Assembly (NCBI RefSeq): GCF_027484205.1
Contig: NZ_JAIXUB010000025.1
Location: 124,001-188,000, forward strand
Length of the DNA: 64,000 nucleotides
From: Flavobacterium sp.
Lineage (GTDB): Bacteria; Bacteroidota; Bacteroidia; Flavobacteriales; Flavobacteriaceae
Direction of reading: 5' to 3'
Shown here: positions 44,037 through 50,905 of the stretch, in pieces
Numbering within the stretch: position 1 is the stretch's first letter
Layout: every line of letters begins with the position of its first letter
Notes under the pieces: generated by a model
Told to the model about the DNA's origin: nothing
The model's input: the letters and a program-made list of their open reading frames with translations, nothing else
The model's database searches: none
Made by a program: the position numbers and the translations under genes

Positions 44037-44900
44037 ATGAGACAACTTAAAATCACCAAGCAGGTAACTAATCGTGAAACTGCTTCTTTAGACAAATACT
44101 TACAAGAAATTGGTAAAGTTGACCTTATTACTGCTGACGAAGAAGTAGAATTGGCACAACGTATCAAAGCTGGTGACCAACGTGCTTTAGAAAAATTGAC
44201 TAAAGCTAACTTGCGTTTTGTGGTTTCTGTTGCTAAACAATATCAAAATCAAGGACTTACACTTCCCGATTTAATTAATGAAGGAAATCTTGGTTTAATT
44301 AAAGCAGCACAACGTTTTGATGAAACTCGTGGTTTCAAATTCATTTCTTATGCTGTTTGGTGGATTCGTCAATCGATTCTTCAAGCACTTGCAGAACAAT
44401 CTCGTATCGTTCGTTTGCCATTAAATAAAATTGGTTCTATCAATAAAATCAACAAAATGTATGCTTTATTAGAGCAATCTAATGAAAGACCACCTTCTGC
44501 TGAGGAAATTGCTAAAGAACTTGATATGACAGTAAATGATGTAAAAGAGTCAATGAAAAACTCTGGACGTCACTTATCAATGGATGCACCTCTTGTTGAA
44601 GGAGAAGATTCTAACCTTTATGACGTTTTACGTTCTGGTGAATCTCCAAATCCTGATAGAGAGTTGATTCACGAATCATTACGTACAGAAATTGAGCGCT
44701 CGTTAGAAACTTTAACTCCAAGAGAAGCAGACGTAGTTCGTTTGTATTTTGGTTTAGGTGACCAACACCCAATGACTTTAGAAGAAATTGGAGAAACTTT
44801 CGATTTAACTCGTGAGCGTGTTCGTCAAATTAAAGAAAAAGCAATCCGTAGATTAAAACATACATCAAGAAGTAAAATCTTGAAAACTTATTTAGGATAA
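44037..44900 (+). CDS. rpoD: RNA polymerase primary sigma factor RpoD
   Basis: The 287-residue sigma-70 factor has no region 1.1, the normal compact Bacteroidota form. Region 1.2/2.1: [27 protein letters not shown]. Region 2: [33 protein letters not shown] with [17 protein letters not shown] (2.3-2.4). Region 3 and 4: [25 protein letters not shown], the 4.2 helix-turn-helix. It directs housekeeping transcription from TAnnTTTG promoters. A GC-rich terminator and a 73-bp tandem array follow. A dead copy of its 5' end lies at 39988. Confidence 0.97.
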   Translation: MRQLKITKQVTNRETASLDKYLQEIGKVDLITADEEVELAQRIKAGDQRALEKLTKANLRFVVSVAKQYQNQGLTLPDLINEGNLGLIKAAQRFDETRGFKFISYAVWWIRQSILQALAEQSRIVRLPLNKIGSINKINKMYALLEQSNERPPSAEEIAKELDMTVNDVKESMKNSGRHLSMDAPLVEGEDSNLYDVLRSGESPNPDRELIHESLRTEIERSLETLTPREADVVRLYFGLGDQHPMTLEEIGETFDLTRERVRQIKEKAIRRLKHTSRSKILKTYLG

Positions 44901-44907
44901 TATATTT

Positions 44908-44970
44908 GTTTCACGTTTAAAGTTTCACGTTACTCATAATAACTTGAAACCTTAAACTTGAAACTTGAAA
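44908..44970 (+). repeat. Reiterated TTTCACGTT/CTTGAAAC words
   Basis: TTTCACGTTT, TTTCACGTTA, then CTTGAAACC, CTTGAAACTTGAAAG follow the rpoD stop. The CTTGAAAC word also makes up the ftsW-murD spacer at 57086. This spacer, the tandem array and the rpe promoter fill the 439-base rpoD-rpe gap. Confidence 0.6.
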
Positions 44971-45013
44971 GTAACAACAGTTTCAAAACTGTTCGTTTTT
45001 TGATTGATGATTG

Positions 45014-45046
45014 AAACTCCGGCTGATTACCGGAGTTTTGTTTTTT
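45014..45046 (+). terminator. rpoD terminator
   Basis: The hairpin ACTCCGG CTGATTA CCGGAGT (7 bp) is followed by TTTGTTTTTT. Its right arm is also the first base run of the 73-bp tandem array. Confidence 0.9.
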
Positions 45047-45200
45047 GCACGGCAAACAAAACTCCAGTCTGTTCCCTCGTTAAAAAAAACGAGGTCGGGT
45101 TTCCGGAGTTTTGTTTTTTGCACGGCAAACAAAACTCTAGTTTGTTCCCTCGTTAAAAAAAACGAGGTCGGGTTTCCGGAGTATTGTTTTATAAAAACTC
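45030..45200 (+). repeat. 73-bp tandem array of terminator-like units
   Basis: Two copies (45030-45102 and 45103-45175) differ at two positions. A truncated third starts CCGGAGTATTG at 45176. Each unit holds two hairpins. H1: GGAGTTTTGTTT pairs with AAACAAAACTCC, with a GC inner stem. H2: CCTCGTT pairs with AACGAGG around six A. Open frames across it are by-products of the repeat. Confidence 0.9.
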
Positions 45201-45255
45201 CATTATTCAAAATTCCAAGTTAAATATTCAACATTCAAAATATTTTTAATTATTG

Positions 45256-45264
45256 TATCTTTGC
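45256..45264 (+). promoter_or_regulatory. rpe promoter -7 element
   Basis: TATCTTTGC is a perfect TAnnTTTG match, 76 bases before the rpe ATG. It is flanked by ATTCAACATT / AATGTTGAA inverted words. Confidence 0.6.
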
Positions 45265-45339
45265 AAAACAACAATAAGATTGAATATTCAATGTTGAACA
45301 ACGAATTTTGAAATCTTAAAACACAACACAAACTACACA

Positions 45340-46002
45340 ATGAAAAACACACTTATTGCACCATCAGTTCTTGCTGCTGATTTTGCCAATTTACAACGCG
45401 ACATCGAAATGATTAATAATTCTGAGGCCGATTGGTTTCATATTGATATTATGGATGGCGTTTTTGTTCCGAATATTTCTTTTGGAATGCCCGTTTTAGA
45501 AGCTATTTCTAAACATGCAAAAAAAACAATCGATGTTCACTTAATGATTGTTGATCCTGATAGATACATCAAAACTTTCGCTGATTTAGGTTCGAATATA
45601 CTTACCGTTCACTATGAAGCTTGCACGCATTTACACAGAACATTACAAGCTATCAAGGCAGAAGGAATGAAAGCTGGAGTTGCCTTGAATCCTCATACCA
45701 ATGTAAGTTTGCTAGAAGATGTAATAAAAGACATTGATATGGTTTGCATTATGAGTGTTAATCCTGGTTTTGGAGGACAATCATTCATTGAAAATACGTA
45801 TAAAAAAGTAAGACAATTAAAAGAAATCATTACTAGAAACAATGCCTCAACTATTATTGAAATTGATGGTGGCGTAACTAGTAAAAACGCAGTTCAGTTA
45901 GTTGAAGCTGGTGCAGATGTTTTAGTCGCAGGAAATTTTGTTTTTAAAGCAGAAAATCCAACAGCGACAATTTCGGAATTAAAGAAAATGACTTCTATAT
46001 AA
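45340..46002 (+). CDS. rpe: Ribulose-phosphate 3-epimerase
   Basis: The 220-residue TIM-barrel enzyme of the pentose phosphate pathway interconverts ribulose-5-P and xylulose-5-P. IAPSVLAADFANLQRDI at the N-terminus, WFHIDIMDGVFVPNISFG (catalytic Asp), DVHLMIVDPDRYI, MSVNPGFGGQSFI and EIDGGVTSKNA are the standard family motifs. It is a single gene with its own promoter and terminator, convergent with the CBS protein. Confidence 0.97.
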   Translation: MKNTLIAPSVLAADFANLQRDIEMINNSEADWFHIDIMDGVFVPNISFGMPVLEAISKHAKKTIDVHLMIVDPDRYIKTFADLGSNILTVHYEACTHLHRTLQAIKAEGMKAGVALNPHTNVSLLEDVIKDIDMVCIMSVNPGFGGQSFIENTYKKVRQLKEIITRNNASTIIEIDGGVTSKNAVQLVEAGADVLVAGNFVFKAENPTATISELKKMTSI

Positions 46003-46007
46003 ATATC

Positions 46008-46029
46008 AAATGCTCCAATTGGAGCATTT
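46008..46029. terminator. Bidirectional terminator after rpe
   Basis: AAATGCTCCAA / TTGGAGCATTT is a perfect 22-base palindrome with T-rich sequence to the right, between the convergent rpe and CBS genes. Confidence 0.85.
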
Positions 46030-46033
46030 ATTT

Positions 46034-46453
46034 TTAATATTGATCGATTAAATATTTTATCAAATCGGTTGTGGTTACAATTCCGACTAATAATTCATCT
46101 AGAACTACTGGTAATGCATGAAACTCATGTTTTGATAGAATTTCGGCAACTTCTTTAATTGTGGTATCTGGTGAAACTTTAACTAAATTTCGCGCCATAA
46201 CTTGCTCTACAGAAAACATATTATAAACCGTAACATCAACTTTTGTTTCGTCTTCATCAACTGCATCAGCAAAAGCAATACGCAATAAATCGGTGTAACT
46301 CAACATACCTACAATATGATTGCCACTAACTACAGGAATATGTCTTATATGATGTTTTCTAAATAAACTTTCCGCTTTAGTCAAATCATCCGTTAGATTT
46401 AACTTTATAATATTTGATGTCATTATTGTTGACACTGGTACATTTTTTTTCAT
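46034..46453 (-). CDS. CBS-pair domain protein
   Basis: The 139-residue cytoplasmic protein is two CBS motifs: VSTIMTSNIIKLNLTDDLTKAESLFRKHHIRHIPVVSG.HIVGMLSYTDLL and VEQVMARNLVKVSPDTTIKEVAEILSKHEFHALPVVLDELLVGIVTTTDLI. Such pairs bind adenine nucleotides and regulate other proteins. The partner is unknown. I place the start at MKKNVPVSTIM (46453). The longer frame to 46537 runs through a MITE-like element and adds 28 unrelated residues. The element may therefore have displaced the native promoter. Confidence 0.88.
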   Translation of the reverse strand: MKKNVPVSTIMTSNIIKLNLTDDLTKAESLFRKHHIRHIPVVSGNHIVGMLSYTDLLRIAFADAVDEDETKVDVTVYNMFSVEQVMARNLVKVSPDTTIKEVAEILSKHEFHALPVVLDELLVGIVTTTDLIKYLIDQY

Positions 46454-46459
46454 AATCAT

Positions 46460-46626
46460 ATAATACCAATTATAAATATAAAATAGCCCAATATACTTGT
46501 TCTTTTTTTCCAATACGTCTTCAAAAAATAATTCCATAACAAAAGCTATGCAATGATTTTTTTCATTGTCTTGAAAAAAAATAACTTCGCATCTTTAGAC
46601 TATTTTATATGTATAATTGGTATAAC
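46460..46626. mobile_element. MITE-like element with 27-bp terminal inverted repeats
   Basis: The termini 46460-46486 and 46600-46626 are inverted copies matching at 24 of 27 positions (core TACCAATTATA and ATATAAAATAG). The element is 167 bases long, has no coding capacity of its own, and has an internal hairpin (CAATGA / TCATTG). No clear target-site duplication is visible. It ends six bases before the CBS start codon, replacing its upstream region. Confidence 0.65.
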
Positions 46627-46688
46627 TTTAAAACTACTTATTAAAGTTACGATTATATAAACGATTAAATATGATAAAAGTCAGAAAA

Positions 46689-47486
46689 CTAATGTTTGTG
46701 ATTTAGCATTTTACTGACGTTTTCATAAAGCTTTGGAAATTCCTGTTTGAATAAATGAGGCGATTCAAAATAATGCTCGATAATTACTGCTAAAAATTCA
46801 AACGGATTGGTGTAAGCATAAATCCTGAAATAATTGGAATTTATTAATTGCTCTCTATTGGCTGGATACTCAACTTCTTTTCGAATTTGATTATACATTC
46901 TTGAAAAAATAATAGCACTTGTATCTTGACTGTGCATACCATGAAGATGAAGTACATGAGCAAATTCGTGAATTCCGAGATTTAAATTATCGTTTTTAAT
47001 TTCGTAACCTGCTTTGAAATCTTCCCAAGAGAAAACTATTGCTTTCATTCTAGGATTAAATTCACCTTTGTGATAAGCATCATTAATTTCTGAGTAATAA
47101 ACCGATGGATAGACTATTACTTTATCAATATTGGTGTATAAATAATTTCTAAAACCAAAGGTTAACATTACAGAAGTTGAAGCAATTAAAACCTGAACTT
47201 CGTCAGTTATAATAAAATCTTCTTTCCCTATAAATTCATATCGTTCTATGAAAGTTGCAACGCGATGTTCGAAGTATCTTTTCTTTTTATCAGATAGTGA
47301 ATTATAATATTCAAATTGCTTGTTTAAAACATACGATTGATTGGCATCCAATGTCTTAATAGATGGATAAAAATGAATATAAAATGGTTTATTAAAAAAT
47401 ACGCCATACTTTTCTTCAATTATTGTGTAAACCACAAAGAGAAAAAAAGCAACAACACCAGCAAAAAGAAGGTATAATATAATCAA
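46689..47486 (-). CDS. MtfA-like zinc metallopeptidase
   Basis: The 265-residue protein has one N-terminal membrane helix (MIILYLLFAGVVAFFLFVVYT). The zinc site is HEFAH (H173, E174, H177), followed by ERF-like FEFLAVIIEHYFESP near 236-250 for the third ligand. This matches the MtfA/M90 (DUF980) family. In E. coli MtfA is linked to Mlc and glucose-PTS control, but no PTS is seen here. The start is TTG, overlapping the stop of the small upstream gene (TTGA), so translation is coupled. Confidence 0.82.
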   Translation of the reverse strand: MIILYLLFAGVVAFFLFVVYTIIEEKYGVFFNKPFYIHFYPSIKTLDANQSYVLNKQFEYYNSLSDKKKRYFEHRVATFIERYEFIGKEDFIITDEVQVLIASTSVMLTFGFRNYLYTNIDKVIVYPSVYYSEINDAYHKGEFNPRMKAIVFSWEDFKAGYEIKNDNLNLGIHEFAHVLHLHGMHSQDTSAIIFSRMYNQIRKEVEYPANREQLINSNYFRIYAYTNPFEFLAVIIEHYFESPHLFKQEFPKLYENVSKMLNHKH

Positions 47487-47677
47487 TTAAAGAAAACTTT
47501 AGAAAATTGGAAGTTTTCAAGTTTAGCAACTAAAAACCCTAAACCGTAGGCTAAAACATAAAGCACAGCGTAAAATATAATTACAATATAAATATAATAC
47601 AGAACTTCAAAAAGTTTAGATTCTGATTTATTTAATTTTAAAAAGTTAGATAAACTTAAAAAATGATTATTTTTCAT
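47483..47677 (-). CDS. Small membrane protein coupled to the MtfA-like gene
   Basis: The 64-residue protein has one clear hydrophobic helix (EVLYYIYIVIIFYAVLYVLAYGLGFLVA) after a polar N-terminus. The stop TGA overlaps the TTG start of the metallopeptidase. It has no family name. It could be a peptidase partner or a leader-type gene that couples translation. It starts 16 bases after the tRNA-Arg gene on the same strand. Confidence 0.5.
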   Translation of the reverse strand: MKNNHFLSLSNFLKLNKSESKLFEVLYYIYIVIIFYAVLYVLAYGLGFLVAKLENFQFSKVFFN

Positions 47678-47693
47678 AATTATAATTTTTTCG

Positions 47694-47767
47694 TGACCTC
47701 GGCAGGGTTCGAACCTGCAACCTTCGGAGCCGAAATCCGAAATTCTATCCAGTTGAACTACGAAGCC
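47694..47767 (-). tRNA. tRNA-Arg (anticodon TCG)
   Basis: The 74-base cloverleaf has acceptor GGCTTCG / CGAGGTC (two wobble pairs), anticodon stem TCGGA / TCCGA and loop TTTCGGC giving anticodon TCG. The T-arm is GCAGG TTCGAAC CCTGC. The discriminator is A and CCA is not encoded. It reads CGA and related Arg codons. Confidence 0.95.
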
Positions 47768-47770
47768 TTT

Positions 47771-47834
47771 TTAGTGATTAGTGACTAGTAAAAAGTGAAT
47801 AGCTAATTACTAGTCACTTTTCACTAATCACTAA
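47771..47834. repeat. TTAGTGATTAGTGACTAGT inverted word repeat
   Basis: TTAGTGATTAGTGACTAGT on the left pairs with ACTAGTCAC and ACTAATCACTAA on the right, the two right parts separated by five bases. The spacer between the tRNA and the YqeY gene is almost entirely made of this word. Confidence 0.7.
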
Positions 47835-47838
47835 TAAA

Positions 47839-48288
47839 TTAAACTAAAAGTTTTTTTACAATAGCTGATATTGTTTTTCCTTCAGCTTGTCCGCCAATTT
47901 GTGCTGAGGCCAATCCCATAACTTTTCCCATTGATGCGATTCCTGATGCTCCAGTTTCTGCAATGATTTTAGAAACGATTGCTTCAACTTCAGCTTCTGA
48001 AAGTTGTGCTGGAAGGAATTGTTCGATTACAGCGATTTGTGCTAATTCTGGTTCAGCTAAATCAGGACGGTTTTGTGTTTTATAAATTTCGGCGCTGTCT
48101 TTTCTCATTTTTACAAGTTTCTGTAAAATTTTGATTTCGTCAGCTTCTGAAATTTCTTCTTTTGAACCTGTTGCAGTTTGTGCTAGCAATAATTCTGATT
48201 TAATAGCTCTCAATGCTTCCAATGCTACTGTATCTTTAGAACGCATGGCATCTTTCATTACGTCCATTATTTTTGATTGTAAACTCAT
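47839..48288 (-). CDS. GatB/YqeY domain protein
   Basis: The 149-residue protein matches the stand-alone YqeY family: MSLQSKIMDVMKDAMRSKDTVALEALRAIKSELLLAQ, then EQFLPAQLSEAEVEAIVSKIIAETGASGIASMGKVMGLA. The domain is tRNA-binding-like (related to the GatB tail), but its role is unknown. A minus-strand promoter element lies ~205 bases upstream. Its leader would contain hairpin element copy C. Confidence 0.9.
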   Translation of the reverse strand: MSLQSKIMDVMKDAMRSKDTVALEALRAIKSELLLAQTATGSKEEISEADEIKILQKLVKMRKDSAEIYKTQNRPDLAEPELAQIAVIEQFLPAQLSEAEVEAIVSKIIAETGASGIASMGKVMGLASAQIGGQAEGKTISAIVKKLLV

Positions 48289-48337
48289 TTTATATTAGAT
48301 TTTTGATATTAGATTTTATTTAAATGGATTACTTTTT

Positions 48338-48445
48338 AGCCCTGATTGAAACAAGTATCCTTTTATTTTGTTGCCTTCGAGAACATTTCGACAGGCTCAA
48401 TGTGACAACTTAGGCAACAAAATAAAAGATACTGTGGAAAGCAGG
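48338..48445 (-). repeat. AGCCCTGA/GGAAAGCAGG hairpin element, copy C
   Basis: A third member (108 bases) has the same end words AGCCCTGA(TTGAAA) and GGAAAGCAGG. The stem AGTATC(c)TTTTATTTTGTTGCC pairs with its complement over 21 bp with one bulged C. The apex differs from A and B: it holds a REP-like CATTTCGACAGGCTCAAT sequence. It lies in the probable leader of the YqeY gene. Confidence 0.75.
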
Positions 48446-48492
48446 AAAATGGAATGTAAAAATGTGCAAACCATTCGCTCCAAAAAGCCACA

Positions 48493-48500
48493 CAAAGGTA
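48493..48500 (-). promoter_or_regulatory. Candidate -7 element of the YqeY gene
   Basis: TACCTTTG on the minus strand is a perfect TAnnTTTG match. It would give a ~200-base leader that includes hairpin copy C. Confidence 0.5.
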
Positions 48501-48507
48501 AAAAAAA

Positions 48508-48539
48508 TAACCCAAAAATTACATGGAACTTTTGGGTTA
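48508..48539. other. Hairpin upstream of the YqeY promoter
   Basis: TAACCCAAAA / TTTTGGGTTA is a 10-bp perfect inverted repeat. On the minus strand it is followed by a T-run and then the promoter element, so it may terminate read-through from ftsZ. Confidence 0.65.
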
Positions 48540-48624
48540 GATAAAAGGTGAATTTTATAAATTAGTCTTTTTATTATATTTTTTCTACTAATACTCTTTT
48601 TGTTTTATTTCGGCATCTTTTCCC

Positions 48625-48665
48625 TTAATTTTTATTTTAATAGAGCATATTAAAATAAAAATTAA
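48625..48665. other. AT-only 18-bp perfect hairpin after ftsZ
   Basis: TTAATTTTTATTTTAATA and its exact complement flank a 5-base loop (GAGCA). It lies 77 bases after the ftsZ stop on the minus strand. This may be a transcript-end or stability structure for the dcw operon. The 453-base gap to the YqeY gene holds only this, the hairpin above, the promoter and copy C. Confidence 0.7.
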
Positions 48666-48741
48666 AGAAAAATCTATCCAAAATAAATTCAAAAATAGTT
48701 ATTAGCTAATTTATAAAATCCACCTTAAGATTAATTTGGGA

Positions 48742-50712
48742 TTAATCCACGTTATCGTGTAAGAATGAATTGTTAGAACGTAACTGAATATCGTCGTTAC
48801 TGTCTGTTCCTAATGACATTCTTGAATTGTTGTTTAGGTTTTGATTTTCTGTTAAATCTACTCCTAGTCTTTTGTATGCTGGTTCTCTCTCAAGTTCGTC
48901 AACTCTCGATGGATTGTTGTGAAACTTGTAATTGAATTCTTTTAATTTACGTCTTCTTTCGTCGGCACGTAGTTTTAATGTCTCTTCAATAGTCATTTCC
49001 ATTGGAGAAATATCATCTGAATGCGTAGCGTAAGTTGGTTTTGCTGGCTCTGCTACTTTCATTGTGAAATTTAATGACTCTTCGATTGGCTCTTCCAACT
49101 TTGCCACTGGTTTAGAACTCAACAAATCGTTTTCAATTTCCATATATTCTTCAAGAGAATATTTGATTACTCCGTTTTGATTTACTTCAGTTACTGGAAC
49201 AAATTCAACGTGCTCGTTAACTTTAATATCTTTAGTTTCTGCTGATAAATCGAATATAATTCTGTCTTCTTCAACTTTATTTTCAACAGGAGTTGCAATT
49301 GGCAAATCGAAAGAGAATGTAATTTGCTCTTCTTCTTTAGCTACAACTTGTGGCTCAACAACTTTAATTTGCTTCGCCAGTTCGCTAACGCTCGTGTCGT
49401 TTACAGCAGGTGTTGTAAAAGTAAAATCAATATCTTTTATAGGCGAAACGATTTCGAAAGTTACATCTAAATTACGGATGAAATCGTTCATCGCAATTAG
49501 TTCATTTTCGTTAACTTTTGCTACAACAGGTTCTGGTTTTACTTCGTCTTCAATTAATTCGAAGACAATTTTTTCTTCTTTAACTTCGGTAGTAACTTCA
49601 ATTGGAGTTTCTACCTTCGGTTGAAAAAAATCAACTGGTTTTTGAGTTAAGTCATGAACTAACTTTTGCTCATCTTCTAGTGAGTGAATTATTTTTTTAA
49701 CTTCTGTATTTACGATTTCGTTTTGTTGTTCTACGTTGAAACCTGTTGCAATAATCGTTACTGCAATAGCATCTCCATGAGATTCATCTTCACCAACTCC
49801 CATAATGATGTTAGCGTTGAAACCAGCTTCTGCTTGAATGTGGTCGTTGATTTCTCCGATTTCGTCAATAGTAATTTCATTAGTACCTGAAACGATAAGC
49901 AACAATACGTTTTTAGCACCTGAAATTTTATTGTCATTCAATAATGGAGAATCTAAAGCTGAAATGATTGCATCTTTAGCTCTGTTTTCACCACTTGCAA
50001 TGGCAGAACCCATGATAGCTGTTCCGCTGTTTGCCAATACCGTTTTAGCATCTTTTAAATCGATATTTTGTGTGTAATGGTGTGTAATTACTTCAGCAAT
50101 TCCGCGTGATGCAGTTGCTAAAACTTCGTCAGCTTTAGAGAAACCTGCTTTGAAACCAAGATTTCCGTAAACTTCTCTTAATTTATTATTATTGATAACA
50201 ATTAATGAATCTACTTGTTTTCTTAATCTTTCAACACCTGCTAATGCTTGGTCTTGACGTACTTTTCCTTCAAATTGAAACGGAATTGTAACAATACCAA
50301 CGGTTAGTATATCTCTTTCTTTAGCTAATTGAGCAATTACTGGAGCTGCACCAGTTCCTGTTCCTCCACCCATTCCTGCAGTGATGAAAACCATCTTGGT
50401 GTTACTGTCCAACATTTTTTCAATATCGTCAATACTTTCTATTGCTGATTGTTGACCAACATCTGGATTTGCTCCTGCTCCTAAACCTTCTGTTAAGTTT
50501 ACACCTAACTGAATTTTATTTGGCACAGGACTGTTTTGTAATGCCTGAGAATCAGTATTACAAACGATGAAATCTACACCTTTGATTCCTTGTTTGAACA
50601 TGTGGTTGATTGCGTTGCTTCCACCGCCACCAACTCCGATAACTTTAATAACATTTGATTGATTTTTAGGTAAATCAAATGAGATGCTTCCAAATTCTGA
50701 GTTGCTTATCAT
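48742..50712 (-). CDS. ftsZ: Cell division protein FtsZ
   Basis: The 656-residue tubulin-like GTPase forms the division ring. The N-terminal IKVIGVGGGGSNAINHM and the tubulin signature GGGTGTGAAPV (near residue 115) are intact. The globular domain ends near 330. The ~320-residue tail is Glu/Val/Pro-rich and much longer than in proteobacteria, but usual for Flavobacteriia. It ends with conserved-looking YKRLGVDL and further variable residues. It is the last gene of the dcw cluster. Confidence 0.97.
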   Translation of the reverse strand: MISNSEFGSISFDLPKNQSNVIKVIGVGGGGSNAINHMFKQGIKGVDFIVCNTDSQALQNSPVPNKIQLGVNLTEGLGAGANPDVGQQSAIESIDDIEKMLDSNTKMVFITAGMGGGTGTGAAPVIAQLAKERDILTVGIVTIPFQFEGKVRQDQALAGVERLRKQVDSLIVINNNKLREVYGNLGFKAGFSKADEVLATASRGIAEVITHHYTQNIDLKDAKTVLANSGTAIMGSAIASGENRAKDAIISALDSPLLNDNKISGAKNVLLLIVSGTNEITIDEIGEINDHIQAEAGFNANIIMGVGEDESHGDAIAVTIIATGFNVEQQNEIVNTEVKKIIHSLEDEQKLVHDLTQKPVDFFQPKVETPIEVTTEVKEEKIVFELIEDEVKPEPVVAKVNENELIAMNDFIRNLDVTFEIVSPIKDIDFTFTTPAVNDTSVSELAKQIKVVEPQVVAKEEEQITFSFDLPIATPVENKVEEDRIIFDLSAETKDIKVNEHVEFVPVTEVNQNGVIKYSLEEYMEIENDLLSSKPVAKLEEPIEESLNFTMKVAEPAKPTYATHSDDISPMEMTIEETLKLRADERRRKLKEFNYKFHNNPSRVDELEREPAYKRLGVDLTENQNLNNNSRMSLGTDSNDDIQLRSNNSFLHDNVD

Positions 50713-50789
50713 ACTATTTTGGTTTTGTTTGATTTTATTCTGTATTCTTGTTTTGTTCTTAATGACTTGAATCTACTTGATTCATTTTT

Positions 50790-50903
50790 TTACACAAATT
50801 TCACTAATTAGCACAAATTCAAAACTGATATTTGATTTCACTAATTTTAAAATTTTAATTTTTTTGCTTCATCACTGCAAACTGAGCACTGAAAACTGCA
50901 AAC
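50790..50903 (-). repeat. ftsZ-ftsA spacer of reiterated words
   Basis: The 193-base spacer holds TTTCACTAATTAGCACAAATTC (a CACAAAT/CACTAA word set), then CACTGCAAACTGAGCACTGAAAACTGCAAACT. The ACTG-rich words reappear at 63606 in a different form (TTCAGTGCTCAGTATTCAGTG). No separate promoter stands out. Confidence 0.5.
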
Positions 50904-50905
50904 TA

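Noticed and set aside
45030..45186. Possible CRISPR array
   Set aside because: Only two and a fraction units of 73 bp in direct tandem, with no unique spacers and no cas genes.
45011..45223. Open frames on both strands (70 and 75 codons) across the rpoD-rpe gap
   Set aside because: They run through the terminator and the 73-bp tandem array. The peptide repeats follow the DNA repeat, and there is no start context or codon-usage support.
46454..46537. N-terminal extension of the CBS protein
   Set aside because: The extra 28 residues are encoded by the MITE-like element. MKKNVPVSTIM at 46453 is the family start.
48450..48548. Short plus-strand open frame (about 32 codons) in the ftsZ-YqeY gap
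   Set aside because: It crosses the minus-strand promoter and a hairpin, and has no conserved features.
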